Shown: positions 39,534-50,300 of the stretch, piece after piece
Position numbering within the stretch: the stretch's first letter is position 1
How the letters are laid out: each line of letters begins with the position of its first letter
Source: Pisaster brevispinus
Lineage: Eukaryota; Echinodermata; Asteroidea; Forcipulatida; Asteriidae
Length of the DNA stretch: 64,000 nt
Reading direction: 5' to 3'
NCBI GenBank assembly: GCA_023634235.1
Contig: JAMKCF010000013.1
Location: 1,302,001 to 1,366,000 of the forward strand
Notes under the pieces: model-generated
Databases searched by the model: none
Told to the model about the DNA's origin: nothing
The model's input: the letters and a program-made list of their open reading frames with translations, nothing else
Program-made: the position numbers and the translations under genes

Positions 39534-40315
39534 GTCGTACATGGATTAGCAGAAGTCTTAACAATGACTTATATCTCATAGTTATAAATTCCCACGTCAT
39601 AACTATGACGTATTAGATCTCTTTATTATGAATTAACATCAGTCATATTTATGACTTCTGCCAATTAAGTCATGTTTTTACAATTCATATTTTATGAGAT
39701 ATGGGGTCTCATAAAATTCATAGTCATTATGATATACAAGTCATATGACCTTCTTTTCTCTCAATGTCCCTTTAATGCTTGCATACTTTCTTATCTTATC
39801 TATCTAATCAAACAAATCTTTGGTTATTTTTTAAGAAACACGGCCGTGAAACCTTTAGGGATGGGATTCTTAAACAGATAAGTTTTTATCATGTGAAGAA
39901 ACTGAACAGTTAATGTTATAATTAATATTTTCTGGGAGCGGTGTTTAGCCCTTTACTGATTTTCCTCTATCTTGGCGAATTATAATTGGAGAATATTGGA
40001 AGGTCAGTTTTACGTCCCCAGCAAGTAATAAGAGGATTGTAGAATCCTCGGCTCTGCGGAATAAGGCCAAAAGAGTAATAATCTTTCAGCATTGTTGAGG
40101 GTAGTTCCGGTGGAAGACGGGGCTTCCAAGCTTATGACGTGTTGCCGTTTTATTCAATAAAAAATTAATTATGGAGTTACTGAAATGTACAATGCCATCG
40201 CTGCTCTGGCGATCGATTGTTATCCGTTCCCTTCACCAACCTGAACACACCGCACTCGAGTCAAAAGTGTTACGTGTACAAAATAATATTTTGTACACGT
40301 ACTGTTCAAAATACA

Positions 40316-40390
40316 ATAAAATAAATAAATAAATAAATAAACAAATAAATAAATAAATAAATGAATAAATACATAAATAAATAAATAAAC
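40316..40390 (+). repeat. AAAT microsatellite
   Basis: About eighteen units of AAAT with a few substitutions. Confidence 0.95.
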
Positions 40391-40463
40391 ATTGGATTTA
40401 ATTTGGATGTAATTTCTTTGTAAATTGTTTATTTTGTGAGTAGTGAATAAAGTATTTGCTTTA

Positions 40464-40464
40464 G

Positions 40465-40496
<32 letters not shown>

Positions 40497-40582
40497 CCAA
40501 CCAATCAATCAATCAATCAACCAACCAACCAATCAATCAACTAATCAATTAATCAATCAATCAATCAATCAATAAACCAATA

Positions 40583-40620
<38 letters not shown>
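40464..40620 (+). repeat. TCAA microsatellite
   Basis: About 39 units of TCAA/CCAA with scattered changes, close to the AAAT run at 40316-40390. Confidence 0.95.
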
Positions 40621-40623
<3 letters not shown>

Positions 40624-40710
40624 TTATGTAAATATGAACATAATTGGCTCTCACAAAGAGTTTAATTACATGAATTAAACAACCTATTTTGTTAGTTCAT
40701 TGTCTTGTTT

Positions 40711-40788
40711 CTGGGCCTAATTACAGAATAAGTTTTTGCGCCCAGCAACAATTTTCTGCTAAGCATGCTCTATTGAAATTGGGCCATG
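40711..40788. mobile_element. MITE, GGGCCCAATTTCATAGAGCT family, truncated copy
   Basis: A short relict with GGGCCTAATTACAGAATAAG at the left and CTATTGAAATTGGGCC at the right. Confidence 0.45.
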
Positions 40789-40965
40789 GAATCATTGATT
40801 AGTTCAACGTTTGAAAATGATGAAATAAAGTTTCCTTCTTCTTTGTTTATTTATAATCAACATTGAAAGTAGCTTTCATTCCATCAATTAGAAAGACCAA
40901 AATGGAGGCAATTTTGACCTTGGTCTTCAGATGAGGCATTCATGCAGGATTCACCATTGATTTAT

Positions 40966-41312
40966 GACCGAGCAGTTAAGAGCACCAGACTCAAGCTCTG
41001 GTATTTCTGATCAGCAGAGTGTCGGTTTGAGTCCTGGTAATGACACTTGTGTCCTTGAGCAAGTTACTTTACTATAATTGCTTTGTCCTTTGGATGGGAC
41101 ATAAAGCTGTAGATCCTGTGTGCTAGGATTGGTAGTGCACATAAAAGGACCCAGCTGTGGAAGAGTAGGGGTTTACCCGGTGTTTCTGGTTCACATAGCA
41201 AGCACCCTTGTTTACAGGTTTCTACAGGCTTGCGAGTTACAGCGATGAAGTTAATTTATGAGGCATCCTTAGTTGCATTACCAGAAATATATAAAAATAA
41301 TAATAACTAGAC
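40966..41312 (+). mobile_element. tRNA-Leu-derived SINE
   Basis: Same family as 48514-48872: GACCGAGCAGTTAAGAGCAC, ACTCAAGCTCTGG, GGTTTGAGTCCTGGT, then the same body and AAATAATAATAA tail. Confidence 0.78.
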
Positions 41313-42868
41313 ATAAGGTGTTTGAGGACAGACACAAAGCCGTTTCGGTTTTCTTTTCACTTTGCATAGGCTTTCGAGACAACGGCATCTCTTAGAAAAG
41401 AAACTGCGTCACTAACACATCTGTTGCTTGGCTAAACAACCCAAATCCTCGCAGCTGGCAATTCATTGCAATACAAACACGCTACTATGGCAACCAGTTG
41501 ACGTAAAATCAATCATGCCAGTTTCCAATCAGGCATGATATTTGGTCTTTGGAAAAAAGTAGGATATTTTATGGAGTACAATGTCTGCCCCACGTGTTAC
41601 GTGCACGTTGTGTAGGCTTCAATGGACATTTCAGTGAATTCAGTCAATTTTCAGATTTTCCAAAGGCCAAAAAATCAGAAAGTAGGCAGAATTTTGTGAC
41701 TGCAATATGAAGGTTAATTGCACAGAAATATCTTTTACTCAGTCAACTAATTATCTCCAGCATTATTCTATCACGTTTTATATGTGTGTTTTTGGATTTT
41801 TCTTTCTCATGACAAATGATTGGGAAACTTGAGTTACAAGTAAAGAAAACCGTTTGTTAAGACACAATACCGTTTAAATTGGAGGTAAGTAAAGACATTA
41901 TGAAAACCACAACAGAATCATTATCATGTCATAGAGTGGTTGTGGGCTTTATTAAAAAAAAAAATCATTTGCACCAAAGATAAAACCATTTTCATGTCTT
42001 CTCGTTTTAATGAATGAAACCAAACCGAGGCCAGAATATTATTTAGTCTGGTCCCCTTTTTTAATGACACAAATAATATTATTTGCACATGAGACATATT
42101 TCAAAAAAAAGATGGCAATTGATATAGAGAAATATAATCCCCCTGCAAAGCCCGCTATCACCGAGGCCAACCAATGAAAACGTGTGGCTGCAGGGAAGCT
42201 AAATACACAACTCTCAGCCAATGACAGGGCCGTGTCCAAATTAACGGCTACAGCTACAGCTACAGCTAGATTTCCACGTCATCATGTGTTAAAGTATAGG
42301 ACATCCTTAGCAACACCTTTAGCAACAGTCGTAGCCATAGCTGTGGTCACCTATTCGGATAAGACCTTAGGTCTTCCTTTGACCTCAGTGAGGGCGCTGT
42401 TTATAAGCTTGAGACATCATTTTGCCAAGGGGCCTACTCTTCTAAACGTATTAGAATACAATTTTACTTTTAACTCAAATTTTGTCAAAATCCATGCCCT
42501 GATTTTGCAATGATCATCAGCATTGTGTGTCTGAACCAGATTTCATACAGCTGCTTACAAAGGCAGCTAAGCATAGCAAAATTATGCTTAGGGCCTACCT
42601 GACTAAGGTCACCAGCCAAAACACCATGTCACTGGTGTCATCTATGACTGGTGTCCTGCTCATTTGCTGCTTAAGCCAAACCAATCTCACTTAACATGGC
42701 CTACAAATTCAACAAAATCAAAGAGTTTGCGGAAGTGACAAAATACCACATTAGATAGGTAACCAGCCAAAATAACGTTCTTTATCCCCAATGCAATTAT
42801 TACACCAATTCAAATTAGTTGCAGTAGATGCTGCTGACTCCACAATTCGAGCTGGCCTCTTGTCACCA

Positions 42869-43175
42869 GGGTACAATTTCACAGAGCTGCTTAAGCATAA
42901 ACAGTAGCTGAGCACAAGAAGATTATGCTTAGCAGAACAAGGTTACCGGCAAAAATACCATGTCACATAAACCATTTCTGACCGGTATCCTGCTAACTAT
43001 TGGTTGCTAAGCACAAAACTTGTAAGCAAAAATTGTCTGATTAACCCTAGACCCAGTAACTGTGGCTCTGAACTCCTAAAAAAAATGTTTTTGACATCTT
43101 TGGTCAAATTTTATTTTAAAAGGAGTACAGCGCCCCAGTTACTGGGTCTAGCTTCAGCAGCTTTATGAAATGGAG
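42869..43175. mobile_element. MITE, GGGCCCAATTTCATAGAGCT family (interrupted)
   Basis: Begins with a diverged CAATTTCACAGAGCTGCTTA end and finishes with CAGCAGCTTTATGAAATGGA; internal sequence has AAGCATAAAC and TTATGCTTAGCAGAAC motifs shared with other copies. Interrupted by the element at 43047-43151. Confidence 0.6.
43047..43151. mobile_element. Short relative of the foldback element, with CTAG duplication
   Basis: A 97-bp element (43051-43147) with ends ACCCAGTAACTG and CAGTTACTGGGT, flanked on both sides by CTAG. It is inserted within the GGGCCCAATTTCAT-type element at 42869-43175, giving the relative order of insertion. Confidence 0.75.
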
Positions 43176-43179
43176 CCTA

Positions 43180-43325
43180 CCAAGCTTGGTGATCTAGCGG
43201 CTAAGTACACTGCTCTGGAATAATGCAGGGATTGTGGGTTCCAATCCCACCTAAGTAGAATGTGCCCGTGGATGTTGTTCGTTTTCTGCACGACTCAAAA
43301 AGCACTGTCTGAAGAGTAAACAGCA
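43180..43325 (+). mobile_element. tRNA-derived SINE, second family
   Basis: GGTGATCTAGCGGCTAAGT and GTGGGTTCCAATCCCACCT form tRNA-like A and B boxes; the body continues TGCCCGTGGATGTTGTTC. A relative is at 6625-6780. Confidence 0.55.
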
Positions 43326-44257
43326 CTTATCACACAATGTGAACAGTAATACATTTTGGGGGGTTTGGATGAATTCATATTGTTGGGTCAAAGTAATAAC
43401 AAACAGGGAGATAAAAGGTTTTAGTTATACAAACATAAATCCAAAGTCTAATAAAAGCACATTTTTTCAATGAAAACGATACCTGCAAATCACTATCGAG
43501 TAATGTAGTTGACCTTTGACAGCTTCTCAAAGGTTCTTCTTTCGGATTTGGTAAAGTTGCTAAAGTTTGGAAAAACCTTTGGCCGAAAGTGTACAAACCC
43601 TAGGCAGTGTGTCCCTTTAAGTTAGCCACTAAACCATTATTGCTTCAACTATGTCCTTCGGATGGGACATAAAGCCAAAGGTCCTGTGAGACGTACATTG
43701 ATCGTTAAGAGGAGGGGCTCACCCCAGTTTTTCTAGCATGTGGTTGGCTGCGATAAGATCGTTTGCATTTCAATCAATGTGGGAGTATACTCCTGAGGAG
43801 TATTAGATGACAATGATGAATTAAAAGAAAATGAATCAAGAATCTTCACTACATTTTTTGTATATATATAAAATGAATTGTATAGGGACATGTAATGAAC
43901 TATTTCTACAGTGTCTTCTCATTTCACCCTCGAACGCTTTCACCCCCATTTACATCATAAATAAAATTATTTAAAATACATCTATTGTAAAATAAAATTA
44001 ATAAAAAGGTGTATATTGTATACAAATTACTTGCTTACAACAAAGAAAAAGTTATGATGATACTTTCAAAATTTTCAAATATTCCACCTGTACATAGAAA
44101 AATATATCAGCAAAATAACTAAAACTGTTTTTATCATTCTTACCCCCCCCCCAAAAAAAATTCCCAATTAGCTCCCCTCCTCCGTCCCTCCAAAAAAACC
44201 CAACAACAACCAAACAAAAAACGCATAATTAAAAAAAATAAATGTGCCAACAACATA

Positions 44258-44908
44258 TTATATAACATCCAAGTAGATCCTTGTCCTTTGATTGGAGGAT
44301 TGTCAATGATCGTAGGTCACACAGTAATCATTAATCAAACAATTTCATGCCTACGTCATAAACCGTGAATTTTGGTGCAATTCGCCATGAATCCTTGAAT
44401 GACCATCACACACTAGACCACACCATAGAGCAAGGAACCAGACTATCACACACTAGACCACACCATAGAGCAAGGAACCAGACCATCAGTACAAAACACC
44501 CTCGTAGCAACCTCGTCCCCATGGTTTACTTTATTTCCAACCATGTTTGTAAATAGTAAACCCTGGGATGGAAACTCCTCACTTGGACCCTGATTGGACA
44601 ACAACATTACATTAGCACATGTACATGTTTCCAATACATACAAGCTACTAAATCTGGTACCGGACCACGAGACTATGGCGAAGATATACAGCCAGACTAT
44701 TCTAATTTGCATACGTATCCAAAATTTTTGGATATGCAAACGTTTCAATACCAGGGTGAGAGAGCAGTCAACCTCGTACTGCTCAACACACCCTGGGGAA
44801 GAGGTTGCCCTCGTAGTGGATGCCATAGTCCAATCTTGTACACTTTGTCTCTTCTTCTAATTTTATCCTCCAATCAAATGACAAAGATCTATTTTGATGT
44901 TATATAAA
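44258..44908. mobile_element. Inverted-repeat element, about 650 bp
   Basis: Left end TTATATAACATCCAAGTAGA and right end (complement) ATGTTATATAA face each other with shared TCCTCCAATCAAA/TTTGATTGGAGGA inner parts. Related internal sequence is found at 9690-9800 and 21930-22180. It also holds a 44-bp direct duplication (ATCACACACTAGACCACACC at about 44405 and 44449). Confidence 0.6.
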
Positions 44909-46583
44909 ACAAATAGGCCTAATGAATGTTTTCCACTCGTGCAATTTAGAGAATATTTTCATTCGTTTGAAAACTCAATACCGAGTATGTTCCATTCCAT
45001 CCACTTGGCTTCGCCTCATCGAATGGAACTTTCCATACTCATAAAAATATTCAGACAATTGAACTCAGAAGCATTCATTCTTTATTTACCCGTCCAAGGC
45101 CCAATTTCCTATTTGCATTTTCATTTAATGCCCTTTTGAAAATTATGAATATAAAATTGCAATTAATGCCTTTATAGCGCTGCACCATCGACTCATTCTT
45201 GTTCAAGCTTAATGAAATTGGGCCAAGGTTCCAACGAATTGCTAAGCATAGCACACATCTCCATATTAAACAAAAACAAAACATTTTTGTAATGTATACA
45301 AGCGGGGAACCAGCCATACACACTTTACATCACATACCTATGTGGCTGGTAATCTGATTGTCTTAAAGCAAAACATACGTCAATTCAAGCCAAATCAAGC
45401 CAAATCGGCTACAGCTACAGCAGATAGCCGCAACAACACACCTTTTCAGCAACCCACGGTCAGGTTGTGAGAAAATCCTGAAGATCCTGGAAAAATTATT
45501 CGATGACTGCTTTACTACTTTAAAGAAAACTTTGAAGGCTGAAGGAGATTGAGAGAAAAATCATGAAATCAGGAAAAATCCAGAAAAATCACACGCCTCG
45601 CAAGAGTGGTGTGGGCGTGGCTTCGGATGAGGATTCATTTTGTTGCGCTGCGTGCAGGGCGTATCTCCTGATGGGTTGGGTTTGTGTGTAAGGGGCAAGC
45701 CGCATTTCATCGGCTCAGTGCTATATGGTCACTGATTGCAATTTCATACGCGTAATAATCAAAAGGGCATTAAATGAAAAATGTGTATAACTTGGAAAAA
45801 AATCAATCAAAATAAAAAACAAATAAAAATATTACTAGAAAAGTAAGGTTTCTTGTTGACAAAAAAAATTACTTTGGTGATTATTTTTGATTAATAAACT
45901 CAGGAGCTCAAAAATATGCAAAAGCAATTTTATGAAATCCTTACAAACTGCACTAAGGACCTTATAGTCCTGAGCAGACGATTTTGCAACAAGCCTGAGT
46001 GGTGTTGGTGCCAGGGAGCGGACTGGGCAACTGGGAAAGACCAAGACAGCCTAGCAATCATCAAGTCCATAATAAAAACTGTAAAACATAATCTATATAA
46101 ATTATTATATATGTTTAAAGCACACAGTTAAAATAATACTATTTGGGTTGGCGGGAAAACATTAAGAGAAACATTCCAAGTAAAGAAAAAAAAAAAAAGT
46201 TTTATTAAGTTACAGAAAATCAGCAGAAACAGTATGTGGTATTGAATGCCAGAACGCCAGAACGTTTCCCTGGACCGTTACACTGTGACAAACTACTCCA
46301 ACATTACAACACAAGAGATGATTGGGTGTTGACATTTTTAATGTTCCAATGGAACATTCCGACAGTCCAGTGGACTAGTTCATGTCTGCCCGCTCTAAAA
46401 ATGTTTTTAAAAATTTTTTTTTTGACTGACTTTGCTATTAAACTTTGATATCAAAAATCAAAAAACGAACCACGCTTTGCTTTGTGCCAGAAATACCAAT
46501 CTCAACAAAGTACAAGGTTCTCTATGAATCATCAACTTAGCGGCATGGCACTGGAGGAGGGAGGTTTTTGAATTTGTTATTTA

Positions 46584-46970
46584 AAGGTATTATACAGGAT
46601 TGGTACTCGGATAAAAAAACAGCATTGTTTAATTCTAATAGTCTGAAAGCTTACTGATTATAAAAATCATACTACAACCATTTTTTTCGGTGAAATATCT
46701 CCCTCTGAAATGAAGTAATATTCGAGAAAACTGAATCTGAAAACCTGACAAAAACACAATCTGCTGATTTCTGCTGTTACAACCAAACTTAAGGACAGTG
46801 TGTTTACGAGGTGAAAGTTGGGCTTGTTTTTTTTTCACAATTTTCTCCTGACTCACACAGGGGACTAAAGCCAAAATGTTCACAGGTTTGTTATTTCACA
46901 TAAATGGTTGATCCCCCAAAAACATGAACACTACTATTTTGTCAGCTCTACCAATCCTGTATAATACCTT
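46584..46970. mobile_element. MITE with AAGGTATTA ends, copy B
   Basis: 387 bp with ends AAGGTATTATACAGGATTGG and CCAATCCTGTATAATACCTT. It lies downstream of SLC35E1 and may be within its 3' untranslated region. Confidence 0.75.
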
Positions 46971-47208
46971 TGAAGAGTTTGATCGCAAAGCAAAACACTC
47001 AAGCGGCAGTAGACTACAGAATCTTGAAGTCAGAAGGTGCTGCCTGCAAAAATGACATACCTTTGGAAGTAAAAATCAATGTTACTAAACTTGTGACTCA
47101 TCAGCTGCTAAATAAACCCCAAATATCTTCAATTTACAGAGTTCCTTTTCATGTTTACAAAAAGACTCACTCCACTTTTTCGATTTCCTGTAGTAGTCAC
47201 GAAGAAAC

Positions 47209-47340
47209 TCAAACGTTGTACTGTGGAGGATGGCCGTTGCGCATACTCTCCGGATTGCTGATCAAGCGACCGTCCAGTAAATCTGACGCAACCATCGGAA
47301 GGTACGGCTTGTGTTTTTGCATATTGGCACGGTACTTAGC
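47209..47340 (-). CDS. SLC35E1 exon 6: C-terminal tail and stop
   Basis: 132 bp including TGA. The acceptor follows a C-rich tract (CCTCCCCCCAG). It encodes [20 protein letters not shown], then a hydrophilic tail ending QYNV. The start matches the KYDANQQ-like tail of the vertebrate protein. An AATAAA on this strand at 46201-46206 is a candidate polyadenylation signal about 1 kb downstream. Confidence 0.9.
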   Translation of the reverse strand, partial: AKYRANMQKHKPYLPMVASDLLDGRLISNPESMRNGHPPQYNV

Positions 47341-50300
47341 CTGGGGGGAGGGGGGGGGGGAACAAAAATAGGATGAAACATAATAAATGTTTGTATCTTG
47401 TGATGTAAGAAAATAGAACAGTCCATTCTCCCTCTTGTGACCAAACTGTTTTGACATGACCTAACACGGGTGAATGAATTGTTTGATCACTCAAGCGTGA
47501 AACACATTTTCCTTCACAACAGCACACAGGTGTCCAGAGGCCAATTTTACAAACTCAATTAACACCTAGATTCCGTAATGAAAAACTGTCTTGCTTATTA
47601 CATTCCCTTTCGAATAAAATCAAAAAATCAAAGAGATTGGTTTGTAATGGTTTACAAGGTGCTATGTAAAGGAATAGGTCTCATACTTCAAAACGTAGCT
47701 CCGCATACCTTGATACGCCCATCGGGTGTGATAAAGTGCTACAAAATAACTCATTAGTATTATCTACAAGAAGGACACGACGCAGCATTCCTTTGGGCAG
47801 AAGCTTTGATCTAAAAACACCTAAATATTAGAAATTAAGTTAAAAGCCTGAAGTTAACCTACCATATTGTACAACAGAACACCCAATATTGCTGTCAGCA
47901 TCCCGAGGATGTTGATCAGGGTCACGGGGTTACGGAGCATGAGCAGTGACAGCATGATGACAAAGATCCTCTTGGATGCATTGGCGATGGAGTAGCTGAG
48001 GGGCGTGATGAGATTGAGGACGCTGAAGGCGAAGATGTTCTGGAGGAAGTTGAAGAATCCGCTGGTGAAGAGAAGAGACAGTGCCCAGACCCAGTTCACT
48101 CTCTGAAGCTGTAAACAAAAACAACAACAACAACAATTTTAAACGGGTGATTATGTGTGTATACATTCCAAAACGCTTGTTTCCAACCCATAAATAGTTT
48201 TAAGCTAACAAGAGAAAATACAATTGAGGAACTGAAAGTACTCAAAAGTTCTTGTTTCTTTGTTGCTCCTCAAAACATATAGGTTGATGTGTTATTCTGT
48301 AAATAATGCTTTTGAAGACTTTTGAAATTAGTATTGCTGGCCCAGTGTAAAGCATCGTTGGTTTTTGCTATGTACTTCTGAATTCATCGAACATTTATCT
48401 TTCTGGCAATGAAACCAAGGAGCCCTCAAGAGTTCTTTGCAGAGGCTTTTGAAGAAATCTCAGTTTAACCTTTAAGATGTGGGAGGAAAACCCTAACATG
48501 TGAAATCCTGTCGTGTCGTGGCCGAGCGGTTAAGAGCATTGGACTCAAGCTCTGGTGTTTCTGATCAGCAGAGTGTGGGTTCGAGTCCCGGTCTTGACAC
48601 TTGTGTCCTTTAGCAAGCTACTTTACCATAATTGCTCCAAATGTCTTTCGGATGGGACATTAATCCCTAGGTCCTGTGTACTAAAATTGGTAGTGCACAT
48701 AAACAAATCCAGAACGCTTATTGTAGAAGAGTAGGGATTAGCCCGGATGTTTCTGGTTCACATATCAAGCACCCTTGTTTACAGGTTTCCTCAGGCTTGC
48801 GAGCTGCAGTGATTAAGTTCACTTATGAGGCATCCTTGGTTTCATTACCAGAAATATATAAAATAATTATTAAAAAAAACAACAGACGGCAAACAAAATC
48901 CACATGCAGGTTTTGAGCTAAAATTAAAATGGTCCACAGAGGCGAAAGACAGGGAAGAACCCACTAAGCAAACCTGAATGCTGATGATTTTTGTTATAAC
49001 TTATTTCTCTTTCATAACATTCTTTTTATATTAATTGGAAAATGAAAGTTAATTCTATGCATTGATGTCTACCCCACAAGGCCATTTGAGAATTTAATAC
49101 CACGATGAAACAATGGAAAATGTACAGCTATGTAAGCGCGGATGGTCCAATGAGCATTTCCCTTTTGACGGCTACATGAGGGAACCCAATGCAGTGACGT
49201 CAAGCGCATAAGGTTTATACAGAATTCATTTACCATTTCAGAATCGGTGAGTATTCTTCTTAAGTCTACGACGACCCAGATTGGAAGGAGCATTACAGTG
49301 GCTAGCTGGCCGATGATTAACAGGAGTCGTAGATGATGAATCCCTATATCTCTAAGTGCCTTCGAAACAGAACAAATCAATTTATTGACCATACATTCAG
49401 TAAACATTGTGTTGCAAAATTATACATACATGTAGTTCAACAGGAATTTATTATAGATTTATCAGCTATCGATCATCAGTAACTTGCATTAGCTAACCAG
49501 TGATAGGCTCTTCCGTGCATATAATTGATTCATGGTGCGTGATGTCAAGAACGTTGTGTTTACAAACTTAACATGGTGCACCTTCCGCGCTAGCGCCCTC
49601 TGTTGACAAGTTGCGCACCGTAATGTTATTCATTAATTTTATTATTAACAGAAGCACAAAGATGGTAGTCTATTTGATACCTTTAGAATGACCTGACAGA
49701 AGGAGTGTTATGGCATTTGATTGTCTGGCATCGTCCAGAACGCATAGTACCGGTGATAAAGTAACTGTTCACTGTTGGATCGTACAACTGACTCCATGCC
49801 AACAGCCATTAAAGGAAACCCACGACAGTTGCGCAACAACCCAATGCCAAAATCAGGCAGTTCTCATAATTAGCGCATACAAAAGTGAAGACAACTGAAA
49901 TATCACCCATTTCCCTGGGATACAGCTACTTCCAAAGAGTTTGCCGAGGGTTAGTATTTCAAATGTGAAAAGGTTTTCCCCGGAGACTTGTCTACTGTGA
50001 ACGGAGCTATCCCCCATAGAAATGTTCTTGTGGGTGGAAGGAATATGATCAGATACTGAAAATAAGTATTCTGATTATGGTGGTATGCTTGATCTCACGT
50101 AATATAATCATTTGAAGTAGTTCTAGGACCAAAAGAATCAAACATAACACGCAGCATTTGATGGGTTTCAGGGCCCAGATTTGTGGGAAAAATCCACAAG
50201 ACCACAGAGCCAGAGTTCTTTTTACAAGACTAGAATCAAAAATGAGAAGAAAAAAAACTGCTTCTTTTCTATTTGAACAAGTACTAAAAGAAATGTAAGA

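Larger units (their letters stand above)
39534..42868. other. Intergenic DNA with simple repeats and SINEs
   Basis: Holds the AAAT and TCAA microsatellites, a SINE and an element copy. A half copy of the GGGCCCAATTTCAT element is at about 42530-42690. No gene seen. Confidence 0.6.

Noticed and set aside
40464..40620. CRISPR-like periodic repeat
   Set aside because: It is a 4-bp TCAA microsatellite without spacers, in a eukaryotic genome.
48514..48601. A genuine tRNA-Leu gene
   Set aside because: The A and B boxes and CAA anticodon position fit, but the same body and A/T-rich tail follow the copy at 40966, marking it as a SINE head.
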